Shown piece by piece: positions 8,715 through 17,057 of a DNA stretch of 64,000 bases. Position numbers and translations under genes: made by a program. A model generated the notes under the pieces. It did no database searches and had not been told where the DNA came from. It saw only the letters and a program-made list of their open reading frames with translations. How positions within the stretch are numbered: the stretch's first letter is position 1; every line of letters starts with the position of its first letter. The stretch comes from Roseomonas populi (lineage in GTDB: Bacteria > Pseudomonadota > Alphaproteobacteria > Acetobacterales > Acetobacteraceae), in contig NZ_JANJOU010000020.1 in the NCBI RefSeq assembly GCF_024594815.1, positions 1 to 64,000 on the forward strand. The letters are read 5' to 3'.

Positions 8715-9224
8715 ATGACAGAAGACCAGGATTTCCGCCCGGCCCTGACCCGCCTGCTGCCCGATCTTCGGGCTTTCGCCCGATTCCTGTCGCGCGATCC
8801 GGCCGCAGCGGACGATCTGGTGCAAGACACATTGTTGCGGGCCCTGCGCAACGAGGCGCAGTGGCAGCGTGGCACCAGCCTGCGTGCCTGGACCTTCTCC
8901 ATCCTCCGGAACGCCTGGTTCGAGGATCGCCGCCGCCACGCCGCGCTGAAGCGCGCCCTGGACCGTGCCCCGCCGGAGGAAGAAGGGCGGCCGGCCGGGC
9001 AGGAGCACCGGATGGAGGTGATCGGGCTGGCCCGCGTAATGAAGGACCTCTCGCCGGAGCAACAGGAGGCGCTGGTGCTCGTCGGGGCGCTCGGATTCTC
9101 GATGGAGGACGCGGCCCGGGTGGCCGGCGTTCAGGTCGGGACCCTCAAGGCCCGCGTCTCCCGCGCTCGGAAAGCCCTGGCCACGCGCTATGGAAATGAG
9201 GCGCATCAGGAGGATACGGGTTAA
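8715..9224 (+). CDS. ECF sigma factor, EcfG-like
   Basis: RNA polymerase sigma factor of 169 residues with region 2 ('RDPAAADDLVQDTLLRAL', 'LRAWTFSILRN') and region 4 ('LSPEQQEALVLVGALGFSMEDAA' then 'GTLKARVSRARKAL'). It is divergent from phyR across 121 bases. It is a second, shorter EcfG-like sigma besides the one next to nepR; alphaproteobacteria often carry several. Whether it recognises the same promoters cannot be read here. The stop lies 96 bases before the next sigma gene. Confidence 0.9.
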   Translation: MTEDQDFRPALTRLLPDLRAFARFLSRDPAAADDLVQDTLLRALRNEAQWQRGTSLRAWTFSILRNAWFEDRRRHAALKRALDRAPPEEEGRPAGQEHRMEVIGLARVMKDLSPEQQEALVLVGALGFSMEDAARVAGVQVGTLKARVSRARKALATRYGNEAHQEDTG

Positions 9225-9320
9225 TCCTCGCCCATGGCGTTTTCGTGATTAAGGCCGCGGTAACCGGAATCGGGCCCCAAGCATTGGTCGGGTGAAGTTC
9301 GAGTAGAGGGGATAGCCCAG

Positions 9321-9959
9321 ATGACCCAGACCGTTGCCGCGACGCCTGCCGCTAGCCACACGGCCGCTGACTTCCACAAGCTGCTCGTCACCACCCTGCC
9401 GCGGCTGCGGGTCCAGGCGCTGGCGCTGACCCGCAACCGCGCCGACGCGGACGACCTGGTGCAGGCCGCCGTCACCTCGGCCCTGGCGGCGAAGGACAGC
9501 TTCACCCCCGGCACCAACTTCGGGGCCTGGATGTTCCGCATCCTCCGCAACCGCTTCATCTCCGACGTGCGCCGCAAGCGCGAGACGACGGACATCGACG
9601 ACGTGCCGAGCTCCGCCTTCGCCCGTCCCGGCGCGCAGGAGGACAGCCTGGTGATGCGCGAGCTGCGCGGCCACCTCTCCCGCCTGCCGGCCGAGCAGCG
9701 CACCGCCCTGGTGATGGTGACCGTCCAGGGCATGTCCTACGAGGAGGTCGCGGCGGCGATGGACTGCGCGGTCGGCACCGCGAAGTGCCGCGTCTTCCGG
9801 GCGCGCCAGACCCTGCAGCGCTGGCTGACGGGCGAGGAGCGCGGGGTCGAGGCGCCGAAGGTTGCCGCCTCTTCCCGCAAGTCGGCCTCTTCCCCCCGGG
9901 CCACTCGCCGTCGTATTGCGGCGGATGACACTGGTGCGGGGTACGCGAACCCTGTCTGA
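9321..9959 (+). CDS. ecfG: General stress sigma factor EcfG
   Basis: ECF15-group sigma factor of 212 residues directing the general stress regulon. Region 2 shows 'TRNRADADDLVQAAVTSAL' and 'FGAWMFRILRNRFISDVRR'; region 4 shows 'LPAEQRTALVMVTVQGMSYEEVA' and 'GTAKCRVFRARQTL'. A basic, Ser/Arg-rich tail of about 45 residues follows region 4. The nepR gene starts two bases after its stop, so the order is ecfG-nepR, the reverse of the common nepR-ecfG. NepR is expected to hold it inactive until PhyR is phosphorylated. Confidence 0.93.
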   Translation: MTQTVAATPAASHTAADFHKLLVTTLPRLRVQALALTRNRADADDLVQAAVTSALAAKDSFTPGTNFGAWMFRILRNRFISDVRRKRETTDIDDVPSSAFARPGAQEDSLVMRELRGHLSRLPAEQRTALVMVTVQGMSYEEVAAAMDCAVGTAKCRVFRARQTLQRWLTGEERGVEAPKVAASSRKSASSPRATRRRIAADDTGAGYANPV

Positions 9960-9961
9960 GG

Positions 9962-10171
9962 ATGGCCGAGAGTAACGCCAAGGGAAAATCAGGGGCTGTG
10001 CCGAAGCCCGGATCATCTGGAGGAGCGAACGGGCGCGGCGAGGCTGCGCCCGAAGCCGCCTTCGACCTTTGGCTGCAACGCGGCCTGCATCAGCTGTTCG
10101 ACGACGTGATGCGCGAACCGATTCCTGAGGAACTGCTGCGCCTGATCGAGCAGGATCGAGGGCAGGGCTGA
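9962..10171 (+). CDS. nepR: NepR-type anti-sigma factor
   Basis: A 69-residue protein with a disordered Gly/Ser/Lys N-terminus and the NepR core helices: 'FDLWLQRGLHQLFDDVMREPIPEELLRLIEQ' region at about 34-64, including the conserved P-[IV]-P-[ED]-E-L-L-x-L turn. It binds EcfG, and competitively the sigma-like domain of PhyR. It is two bases downstream of ecfG, giving stoichiometric co-expression. A strong hairpin follows at 10180-10208. Confidence 0.92.
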   Translation: MAESNAKGKSGAVPKPGSSGGANGRGEAAPEAAFDLWLQRGLHQLFDDVMREPIPEELLRLIEQDRGQG

Positions 10172-10179
10172 CGAATTCC

Positions 10180-10208
10180 GTGCCGGACGGGCCTCTGCCG
10201 TCCGGCAC
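10180..10208. repeat. Perfect 11-bp inverted repeat between nepR and the kinase
   Basis: Arms 10180-10190 and 10198-10208 with a 7-base loop, beginning 9 bases after the nepR stop. No T-run follows. It may attenuate read-through or stabilise the ecfG-nepR message. It covers an in-frame GTG (10180), which argues against that codon as the kinase start. Confidence 0.7.
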
Positions 10209-10230
10209 TGTGCGAAGGAACGTCCGATCT

Positions 10231-11970
10231 ATGCCCGGGCAGGACAGGTTGAGGCAGCTCAGGCTGCGACTCGGCTCCGCCCTGGGCGGCATACGTGGAC
10301 GGATGATGGTGCTGCTGATGGTCGCGGGCATCCCGGTCGCGGCCATTGCCCTTACCAATGCACTCCAGGATTACCGGGCCGCGCTCGACGAGGGGCGACG
10401 TGGCGTCGAAACGCTGCGCGCCCTGGTGGCGGCACGCTACGGGGTGGCGATCGGCAGCGCCGAATCGGTTCTCATAGCCCTGGCGCGCCAGGATCCCCGT
10501 GCCGGGGAGGACCAGGCCGGCTGCACGGCCTCCTTCCGCCGTGTCATCGACCTCCACCCCGGGGACATCGCTGAACTTGCTGTGGCGACCCCCGGCCAGC
10601 CGGCGGCCTGCGGCAGCGTCCCGGCCGGATTCGATCCGCAGCCGCTACTGCGCGAGGCCCTGGCCAGCGGTGCCCCCGCCTACGGCGCCTTCCTGCCGGG
10701 GGTACGGGGCCGCGCCCCTGTCATGCCCGTGGCGGTGCCGGGATCCGGGCCGGGGACCAGCCCCGGGCCGGCCCAGGGGGAATGGGCGGTCATCGGGGCC
10801 GTGGTTCTTCGGGACGACGCCGCCCTGCCGGGCAATTCCCGCGCATCCCGCGACATGATCTGGCTCATCGACCGCGCCGGCCGGGTGCTCACGCCTGGCG
10901 GGACGGGCGGGGCCGCCCTGGATCCGGCCATCATCGCCCAAGTGGGGGAAGAGGGAGAGGTCGCGGAAGGGCCTCGCGGGGACGTTGTCTACGCCGGCGC
11001 GCGCCTCAATCCCGGCCTGCGGCTGGTCGTCGGCCACCCGATCTCCGCCTCCAGGCAGGCGGCGCGCGACGTCCTGCTCCAGCGCGTCATGGAACTGGCC
11101 ACCTTTCTCGTGGCCTGCCTTGCCGCCATCGTGGTGGGGGCGGACCTGGCCATGGTCCGGCCGCTCCGCCTTCTTTCCGTGCGGGTCAGGGCCTGGCGGC
11201 CGGGCAACGCCTTCCGCGTGAACCCGACAGGTACGGAGCCCCGCGAGGTGCGCGCGGTGGAGCAGGCCTTCAGCGAGGCGGCCGAGGCGCTGGCCCGGCG
11301 CGAGGCCGACCTGCGGGCCGCGCTGGAGCAGCGGGACGCGCTGATGGCCGAGATCCACCACCGCGTGAAGAACAACCTGCAGATCGTCTCCTCCCTGCTG
11401 AACCTGCAGGCCGGGCGCATCGCGGACCCGCAGGCCACGGCCGAGTTCCTGGCCGCCCGCAACCGGGTGCGCGCCCTGGCCACGCTGCACCGGCACCTCT
11501 ACGTGCAGCACAGCTTCGAATCGGTCTCCCTGCCGCCCTTCCTGACGGAGCTGGCGAACCAGCAGTTCTCCTCCCACAACGAGGCGCCGGGCGAGCGGCT
11601 CGCGCTGAAGCTGGAGATCGCCGACGTCGTCATCTCCACCGACCAGGCCGTCTCGCTCTCCCTCCTCGTGACGGAGGCGATCGGCAATGCGGTGGAGCAC
11701 GCCTTTCCGGACGACACGCGCGGCACGATCTGGTTCTGTCTCCGGGAGGAGGGCGGCGATGTGGTGCTGACGGTGCGGGATGACGGGATCGGCCTTCCGG
11801 ACCGGCAGTCCCGCCCGCGTGGCCTCGGGCTCCAGTTGATGGACGGCTTCGCCAAGCAACTGGGCGGCCCGCTCGTCGGCGGGCGCGTGGAAGGGGAGGG
11901 GGGCGGAACCCGCTGGAGCGTCCGCTTCCCCATCCGGGCCAATCCGCCGCCGCGTCCCATGGCGGCCTGA
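10231..11970 (+). CDS. Membrane sensor histidine kinase (HWE/HisKA_2 type)
   Basis: A 579-residue kinase with transmembrane helices at about 24-43 and 288-305 flanking a periplasmic sensory region, then a HAMP-like linker. The HisKA_2 dimerisation motif 'EIHHRVKNNLQIVSSLLNLQ' carries the phospho-His near residue 376, and a C-terminal ATPase has 'EAIGNAVEHAF', 'VRDDGIGLP' and 'GLGLQLMDGF'. Kinases of this type phosphorylate PhyR, and its place beside ecfG-nepR makes it the probable PhyR kinase. The ATG at 10231 (AAGGAA upstream) is preferred over GTG 10180, which lies in a hairpin. Confidence 0.9.
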   Translation: MPGQDRLRQLRLRLGSALGGIRGRMMVLLMVAGIPVAAIALTNALQDYRAALDEGRRGVETLRALVAARYGVAIGSAESVLIALARQDPRAGEDQAGCTASFRRVIDLHPGDIAELAVATPGQPAACGSVPAGFDPQPLLREALASGAPAYGAFLPGVRGRAPVMPVAVPGSGPGTSPGPAQGEWAVIGAVVLRDDAALPGNSRASRDMIWLIDRAGRVLTPGGTGGAALDPAIIAQVGEEGEVAEGPRGDVVYAGARLNPGLRLVVGHPISASRQAARDVLLQRVMELATFLVACLAAIVVGADLAMVRPLRLLSVRVRAWRPGNAFRVNPTGTEPREVRAVEQAFSEAAEALARREADLRAALEQRDALMAEIHHRVKNNLQIVSSLLNLQAGRIADPQATAEFLAARNRVRALATLHRHLYVQHSFESVSLPPFLTELANQQFSSHNEAPGERLALKLEIADVVISTDQAVSLSLLVTEAIGNAVEHAFPDDTRGTIWFCLREEGGDVVLTVRDDGIGLPDRQSRPRGLGLQLMDGFAKQLGGPLVGGRVEGEGGGTRWSVRFPIRANPPPRPMAA

Positions 11971-12078
11971 TAGGGGCAGCCCCAAGCGGACCGGGCCAGC
12001 AAGGCCGCCTTATCTGGATCTCCGTTGTGTCCGCCCTGCCATGGGCCCCTCCGCCGGGCAGTTGCCCTCCGTGGCGGC

Positions 12079-12103
12079 GCAACCGCCCCCGAGGGGGCGC
12101 GTT
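12079..12103 (+). promoter_or_regulatory. Candidate EcfG-type promoter of the DUF883 operon
   Basis: GCAAC (12079-12083), 16-base spacer, CGTT (12100-12103), 36 bases before the ATG at 12140. Same one-base variant of the EcfG consensus as the other three sites. Confidence 0.6.
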
Positions 12104-12139
12104 GGCGAAGGGATTGTCACATCATCCCAGGAGGGACCC

Positions 12140-12475
12140 ATGGCCGCGAACAGTGATGCAGGCAAGGCGGTTGACGAGGCCGCCACCAAGGTGACCGATA
12201 CCGTCAACAGGGTGAGCGATGCGGCCGGCAACGCCGCTGACAGTGCCGCCGAGCAGATCGCAGCGCTGAAGAAGCAGGTGGAGGACCTCTACGCCGAGCG
12301 GGACAAGTACCTGTCCAAGGCGATGGATGCTGCCGAGGGCTATGCGGCCCGCGCCAGCGACGCCGCCCAGGTGCAGTACGAGGCGGTGGCCGACCGCGTG
12401 CGGGAGCGCCCGGCGCAGTCGATCCTGATCGCCGCCGCTGCCGGCTACATTCTCGCCCGCATCCTGGGCCGCTGA
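12140..12475 (+). CDS. DUF883 (ElaB/YqjD-like) membrane-anchored protein
   Basis: A 111-residue protein with a long Ala/Asp/Lys-rich amphipathic helix ('VNRVSDAAGNAADSAAEQIAALKKQVEDL'-like segment, about 22-50) and a C-terminal hydrophobic anchor ('SILIAAAAGYILARILGR'). This is the architecture of YqjD/ElaB, stationary-phase inner-membrane proteins reported to bind ribosomes in E. coli. AGGAGG ends 5 bases before the ATG. It is co-transcribed with the next gene and preceded by an EcfG-type promoter. Confidence 0.85.
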   Translation: MAANSDAGKAVDEAATKVTDTVNRVSDAAGNAADSAAEQIAALKKQVEDLYAERDKYLSKAMDAAEGYAARASDAAQVQYEAVADRVRERPAQSILIAAAAGYILARILGR

Positions 12476-12488
12476 GGAGACGCCGGGC

Positions 12489-12917
12489 ATGCTGCGGACC
12501 TTCAGCCTGGTCGGGATGGCGGCGCAGGCCGAAGGCCGCCGCCTGAAAGCAAAAGCCAGCGCGACTGGCACGCGTATGGCCTTCTACGCCGGGGCCGGCG
12601 TGATGGGCCTGGCCGCCTTCGTGGTGCTCCACTTCGTGCTTTGGTTCATCGCGCGGAACAGCTTCGGGACCGTTGTCTCCTCCCTGCTGGTCATGGTGTT
12701 CGACCTTGTCCTGGCCGGGATCTGCGTGTTCCTGGCCTCGCGCAACACCACCGCGCGGGAGGAGATCGAGGCCCAGGCCGTGCGCAACGTGGCCCTGACC
12801 GGGGCGGCCCAATCGGCCGTCAGCGGCTTCACCACCCAGGCCGGGCCGCTCATGGCGCTGGCGGGAATTGCCATCGCCGCCCTGTGGCCGAAGCTCCGCG
12901 GCGGCCGGCGCCTCTAG
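12489..12917 (+). CDS. Holin-superfamily-like two-helix membrane protein
   Basis: A 142-residue protein with two long hydrophobic segments (about 30-55 'MAFYAGAGVMGLAAFVVLHFVLWF' and 62-83), an amphipathic linker and a third short hydrophobic stretch near the C-terminus. Proteins of this shape (Phage_holin_3_6/DUF1469-like) commonly accompany DUF883 proteins in bacterial stress operons; they are not evidence of phage. It starts 13 bases after the DUF883 stop and ends before a strong terminator. Confidence 0.75.
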   Translation: MLRTFSLVGMAAQAEGRRLKAKASATGTRMAFYAGAGVMGLAAFVVLHFVLWFIARNSFGTVVSSLLVMVFDLVLAGICVFLASRNTTAREEIEAQAVRNVALTGAAQSAVSGFTTQAGPLMALAGIAIAALWPKLRGGRRL

Positions 12918-12945
12918 CAAACCGACACATCGCCGTCATGGAAGC

Positions 12946-12975
12946 GGGGCGCCTCTGCCGGGGGCGCCCCTTTTT
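12946..12975 (+). terminator. Rho-independent terminator of the DUF883 operon
   Basis: Arms 12946-12953 and 12963-12970 (8 bp, all G:C) with a 9-base loop, followed by TTTTT at 12971-12975. It insulates the stress operon from pstS. Confidence 0.85.
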
Positions 12976-12994
12976 CGTGGTCGCGCGGGGAGGA

Positions 12995-13012
12995 CTGTCA
13001 TCCAACCGTCAT
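12995..13012 (+). promoter_or_regulatory. Pho box upstream of pstS
   Basis: CTGTCAT at 12995-13001 and CCGTCAT at 13006-13012: two heptamers with 11-base periodicity, the PhoB binding layout. It lies 84 bases before the pstS GTG in a locally AT-rich stretch (ATATATTTG follows). Confidence 0.85.
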
Positions 13013-13096
13013 ATATTTGAAACGCGGACGTCGCGGCCCCTACCTAGAAGGCGCCTGCCGGCCGGAAGGCCGGGCCTGAAACACGGAGAATTGCCG

Positions 13097-14131
13097 GTGA
13101 TCACCCGTCGCCTCGCCCTTGCGGGCCTCGTTGCCGTTGCGGCCACGCCCGCCCTGGCCCAGAACGCCTCGATCACGGGAGCCGGCGCTTCCTTCCCCAA
13201 TCCCGTTTATCAGCGCTGGGGCGAGGGCGCGAAGGCGGCCGGCATCCAGCTGAACTACCAGTCCGTCGGCTCGGGCGCCGGCGTGAACCAGATCCGCAAC
13301 CGCACGGTGGACTTCGGCGCCACGGACGCCCCGCTTACCCAGCAGCAGCTGACCGAGGCGAACCTCCTGCAGTTCCCGACCGTGATGGGCGCGGTGGTTC
13401 CCATCGTGAACATCCCCGGCGTTGCCGCCGACCAGCTGCGCCTGACGGGCGAGGTGCTGGCTGACATCTACGCTGGCAAGATCACCAAGTGGAACGACCC
13501 GCGTATCGTCGAGCTGAACAGCGGCGTCACCCTGCCGAACCTCGCCATCGCGCCCGTCTACCGCGCGGATGCCTCCGGCACGAGCTTCGTGTTCACCTCC
13601 TATCTCTCCGCCGTGTCCGAGGCCTGGAAGAACGGTGCGGGCGCCGGCACTTCCGTGAAGTGGGCCACCGGCGCGGGTGCCCGCGGCAATGAGGGCGTGG
13701 CGGGCACTGTCCGCAACACCCGCGGCGGCATCGGCTATGTCGAGAACGCCTATGCCACGCAGAACCGCCTTGCCACCGTGCAGCTGCGCAACAAGGCCGG
13801 CCAGTACGTGAAGCCGACGATGGAGACCTTCCAGGCGGCTGCGGCCAACGCCAACTGGGGCGTGCCGGGCATGGCGGCGAGCATCATCGACCAGCAGGGC
13901 GCCAATTCCTGGCCGATCGTCTCCCCCACCTTCATCCTGCTGCCGACCAACCCGACGGACGGCGCGAAGACCCGCGCGGTGATGCGCTTCTTCGACTGGG
14001 CCTTCACCAACGGCAGCAGCGTCGCCAGCGAGCTGGAGTACGTCCCGCTGCCGCAGACCGTGCAGAACTCCGTGCGCGCCGCCTGGGGCCAGATCCGGAT
14101 CGACGGCCAGCCGGCCTGGCCGGCCCGCTGA
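13097..14131 (+). CDS. pstS: Phosphate ABC transporter substrate-binding protein PstS
   Basis: Periplasmic phosphate receptor of 344 residues. The signal peptide ends PALAQ, followed by the PstS opening 'ITGAGASFPNPVYQRWGEG'. Phosphate-contact motifs are present: 'YQSVGSGAGVNQI', 'DFGATDAPLT', 'YRADASGTSFVFTSYLS' and 'GNEGVAGTV'. The GTG at 13097 has GGAG eight bases upstream. First gene of pstSCAB-phoU-phoB, directly behind a Pho box, so induced by phosphate starvation. Confidence 0.96.
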   Translation: MITRRLALAGLVAVAATPALAQNASITGAGASFPNPVYQRWGEGAKAAGIQLNYQSVGSGAGVNQIRNRTVDFGATDAPLTQQQLTEANLLQFPTVMGAVVPIVNIPGVAADQLRLTGEVLADIYAGKITKWNDPRIVELNSGVTLPNLAIAPVYRADASGTSFVFTSYLSAVSEAWKNGAGAGTSVKWATGAGARGNEGVAGTVRNTRGGIGYVENAYATQNRLATVQLRNKAGQYVKPTMETFQAAAANANWGVPGMAASIIDQQGANSWPIVSPTFILLPTNPTDGAKTRAVMRFFDWAFTNGSSVASELEYVPLPQTVQNSVRAAWGQIRIDGQPAWPAR

Positions 14132-14201
14132 AGCCCTGAGCTGAAGCAACCCGTCCGGCGGCCCCGCGCCGCCGGACGACCCCTTTTTCGAGGAAGACCG
14201 C

Positions 14202-15182
14202 GTGGCACAGGTCGCCGTTCCCGAAACTCTCGAAGCCGCACCGGCACGCCCCACCACCCGAAGGGGCAGCGGGACCGGCGACGCGGTCTTCGCCTTTCTC
14301 TGCCGCGCCTCCGCGGCGCTGGTGCTGGTGCTGCTGGGCGCCATCATCGTGGAGCTGTTCATCGGCGGATTGCCGGCCTTCCGGGCCTTCGGCGCCGCCT
14401 TCGTCTCCTCCACCGAATGGGACCCGGTGCAGGAGATCTACGGCGCGGGCGTGCCGATCTACGGCACCATCCTCACCGCCATCCTCGCCCTGCTGCTCGC
14501 CGTGCCGGTCGCCTTCGGCATCGCCTTCTTCCTGACGGAGCTGGCGCCGGAATGGATGCGCGGCCCCGTCGGCACCGCGATCGAGCTGCTGGCGGCCGTG
14601 CCCTCCATCATCTTCGGCATGTGGGGCTTCTTCGTCATCGTCCCCGTGATGGCGGGCACGATCCAGCCCGCCATCATTGACACCATCGGCGAACTGCCGC
14701 TGGTCGGCAGCCTCTTCCAGGGCCCGCCCTTCGGCACGGGCCTGTTCACCGCCGCCCTCATCCTCGCGATCATGGTGCTGCCCTTCATCGCCGCCACCAT
14801 GCGGGACGTCTTCCTGCAGGTGCCCGGCGTGTACAAGGAAAGCGCCTACGGCCTCGGCTCCACGCGGTGGGAGGTGATGCGCAAGGTCGTGCTGCCCTAC
14901 ACCCGCGTTTCGGTGGTCGGCGGCATCATGCTCGGCCTCGGCCGAGCCCTGGGTGAGACGATGGCGGTCACCTTTGTCATCGGCAACGCCAACCGCATCA
15001 CGCCCTCCCTATTCGGGCCTGGCAACACGATCGCCTCCATTGTCGCACTGGAGTTCGGCGAGAGCGGGGCGGGCAGCCTCAAACTCTCCGCCCTGCTGGC
15101 GCTCGGCTTCCTCCTCTTCGTCATCTCCTTCGCGGTGCTGGCCCTCTCGCGCTGGCTGCTCCGCTCGCGGCTGAAGGGCTGA
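14202..15182 (+). CDS. pstC: Phosphate ABC transporter permease PstC
   Basis: Inner-membrane permease of 326 residues with about six transmembrane helices and the EAA-type loop 'YGLGSTRWEVMRKVVLPYTRVSVVGGIMLGLGRALGETMAV', where the 'RALGETMAV' ending is typical of PstC. The start is GTG. It pairs with PstA to form the channel for phosphate released by PstS; 5 bases separate it from pstA. Confidence 0.95.
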   Translation: MAQVAVPETLEAAPARPTTRRGSGTGDAVFAFLCRASAALVLVLLGAIIVELFIGGLPAFRAFGAAFVSSTEWDPVQEIYGAGVPIYGTILTAILALLLAVPVAFGIAFFLTELAPEWMRGPVGTAIELLAAVPSIIFGMWGFFVIVPVMAGTIQPAIIDTIGELPLVGSLFQGPPFGTGLFTAALILAIMVLPFIAATMRDVFLQVPGVYKESAYGLGSTRWEVMRKVVLPYTRVSVVGGIMLGLGRALGETMAVTFVIGNANRITPSLFGPGNTIASIVALEFGESGAGSLKLSALLALGFLLFVISFAVLALSRWLLRSRLKG

Positions 15183-15187
15183 TACCC

Positions 15188-16090
15188 ATGTCCGCCACGA
15201 CCTCCCCCATGCCTCAATCCTCGGTCCCCGGCCGGGCCAAGGACCGCGCCACCTCGGAGGCGCTGGGCCGCCGCCGTGCCCGCGCGGACGCGATCGTGCG
15301 GGTGCTCTGCACCATCGCCACGATCCTGGGCCTCTTCTTTCTCGCCTCCATCCTCCTCACCCTGGTGATCCGCGGCGCGGGCGGCATCTCCCTCAGCGTC
15401 TTCACCAACGTCACGCGGCCCCCGGGCTCGCATGGCGGCCTGCTGAACCCGATCATCGGCAGTCTCATCCAGGTGTTCCTGGCCACGCTGGTCGGCACGC
15501 CGATCGGGATGCTGGTGGGCACCTACCTGGCCGAGTACGCCGGGGAGTCCCGCTTCGGTCAGGTGGTGCGCTTCGTGTCGGACGTGCTGCTCTCCGCCCC
15601 CTCGATCCTCATCGGCCTCTTCGTCTACCAGATCCTGGTGCTGCCCTTCGGGGGCTTCTCCGGCTGGGCGGGCATCGTGGCGCTGGCGATCATCGTCATC
15701 CCCGTCGTGGTCCGCACGACCGAGGACATGCTGCGCTTGCTGCCGAACACATTGCGGGAGGCGGTGATCGGCCTCGGCGCCCCGAAGTGGAAGATGATCG
15801 TGCTGGTCTGCTGGCGCGCCGCGGTGTCCGGCATCATCACCGGCGTCCTGCTGGCCGTGGCCCGCGTGGCCGGCGAGACGGCGCCGCTGCTCTTCACCTC
15901 GCTCGGCAACCTCAACTGGTCGCTGAACCTCTCTCAGCCCATGTCGAGCCTGCCGATCACCATCTACTCCTACGCCGGCTCTCCCTATGAGGACTGGATC
16001 ACGCTCGCCTGGACGGGCGCGCTGATCATCACCCTGGGCGTGCTCGGCCTCAACATCGCCGCCCGCTCCGTGCTGCGCGCACGTCGCTAG
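15188..16090 (+). CDS. pstA: Phosphate ABC transporter permease PstA
   Basis: Second permease subunit, 300 residues. The N-terminal cytoplasmic tail is Ser/Arg rich, then six helices. Family motifs include '[18 protein letters not shown]', the EAA loop '[20 protein letters not shown]' and '[17 protein letters not shown]'. It lies between pstC and pstB in the phosphate operon. Confidence 0.95.
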   Translation: MSATTSPMPQSSVPGRAKDRATSEALGRRRARADAIVRVLCTIATILGLFFLASILLTLVIRGAGGISLSVFTNVTRPPGSHGGLLNPIIGSLIQVFLATLVGTPIGMLVGTYLAEYAGESRFGQVVRFVSDVLLSAPSILIGLFVYQILVLPFGGFSGWAGIVALAIIVIPVVVRTTEDMLRLLPNTLREAVIGLGAPKWKMIVLVCWRAAVSGIITGVLLAVARVAGETAPLLFTSLGNLNWSLNLSQPMSSLPITIYSYAGSPYEDWITLAWTGALIITLGVLGLNIAARSVLRARR

Positions 16091-16104
16091 AGCCGGAGAA
16101 GGTC

Positions 16105-17040
16105 ATGAACCAGAACAACGGCATGGAATCCGCCGCCATGAGCGCCGAACCCCTGAACCAGGCCCAAGCCGCCGCCGCGAACCAGAAGGCGGCGGAACTG
16201 GCCCAGATCGCCCAGCAGGCTCATCCGCAGCAGGCCGGCTCCGGCAGCTTCGGCGGGATGGCCGTGCGCTCCTCCGCCGTGATGAACCCGGCGCGGATCG
16301 CGGTGAAGGACCTCAACTTCTACTACGGCGCGAACAAGGCGCTGAAGGGCATCACGCTCGATTTCCCGGACCGCCAGGTCACGGGCATGATCGGGCCCTC
16401 CGGCTGCGGTAAGTCCACGCTGCTGCGCGTGCTGAACCGCATGTACTCCCTCTACCCCGGCCAGCGCGCCGAGGGGCAGGTGATGCTGGACGGGCAGAAC
16501 ATCGTGGATGACGGGATGGACCTGAACGCCCTGCGCGCGAAGGTCGGCATGGTCTTCCAGAAGCCCACGCCCTTCCCGATGACGATCCATGAGAACATCG
16601 CCTTCGGCATCCGCCTGCACGAGAAGCTCTCCCGCGCGGAAATGGAGGAGCGGATCGAGTGGGCGCTGACCCGCTCCGCCCTCTGGGGCGAGGTGAAGGA
16701 CCGGCTGCACTCCTCCGCCATGGGCCTCTCGGGCGGCCAGCAGCAGCGCCTGTGCATCGCGCGCACCATCGCGGTGCGCCCGGAGGTCATCCTGTTCGAC
16801 GAGCCGACCTCGGCTCTCGATCCCATCAGCACACTCAAGATCGAGGAGCTGATCGACGAACTGAAGCGCGACTTCACCATCGCGATTGTGACGCACAACA
16901 TGCAGCAGGCGGCGCGCTGCGCGGACCAGGTGGCCTTCTTCTACCTCGGCGAGCTGGTGGAGGTGGCCCCGGCCGCCGAGCTCTTCACCGCGCCGCGGCA
17001 GAAGCGCACCCAGGAATACATCACCGGCCGCTTCGGCTGA
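16105..17040 (+). CDS. pstB: Phosphate ABC transporter ATPase PstB, N-terminally extended
   Basis: ATP-hydrolysing subunit with Walker [10 protein letters not shown], the PstB insertion '[18 protein letters not shown]', signature [16 protein letters not shown] and Walker [13 protein letters not shown]. At 311 residues it is about 50 longer than typical PstB. The extra is an Ala/Gln/Met-rich N-terminus before '[13 protein letters not shown]'. The first ATG has GGAGAAGG upstream, so the extension is probably translated; an internal ATG in a 'VMNPARI' context is the alternative. Confidence 0.95.
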   Translation: MNQNNGMESAAMSAEPLNQAQAAAANQKAAELAQIAQQAHPQQAGSGSFGGMAVRSSAVMNPARIAVKDLNFYYGANKALKGITLDFPDRQVTGMIGPSGCGKSTLLRVLNRMYSLYPGQRAEGQVMLDGQNIVDDGMDLNALRAKVGMVFQKPTPFPMTIHENIAFGIRLHEKLSRAEMEERIEWALTRSALWGEVKDRLHSSAMGLSGGQQQRLCIARTIAVRPEVILFDEPTSALDPISTLKIEELIDELKRDFTIAIVTHNMQQAARCADQVAFFYLGELVEVAPAAELFTAPRQKRTQEYITGRFG

Positions 17041-17057
17041 GCCACGAGGAGACGGAC

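Noticed and set aside
12489-12917. Holin-like protein as evidence of a prophage
   Set aside because: It is coupled to a DUF883 gene under a stress-type promoter, with no other phage gene nearby. This is the common bacterial stress pair.
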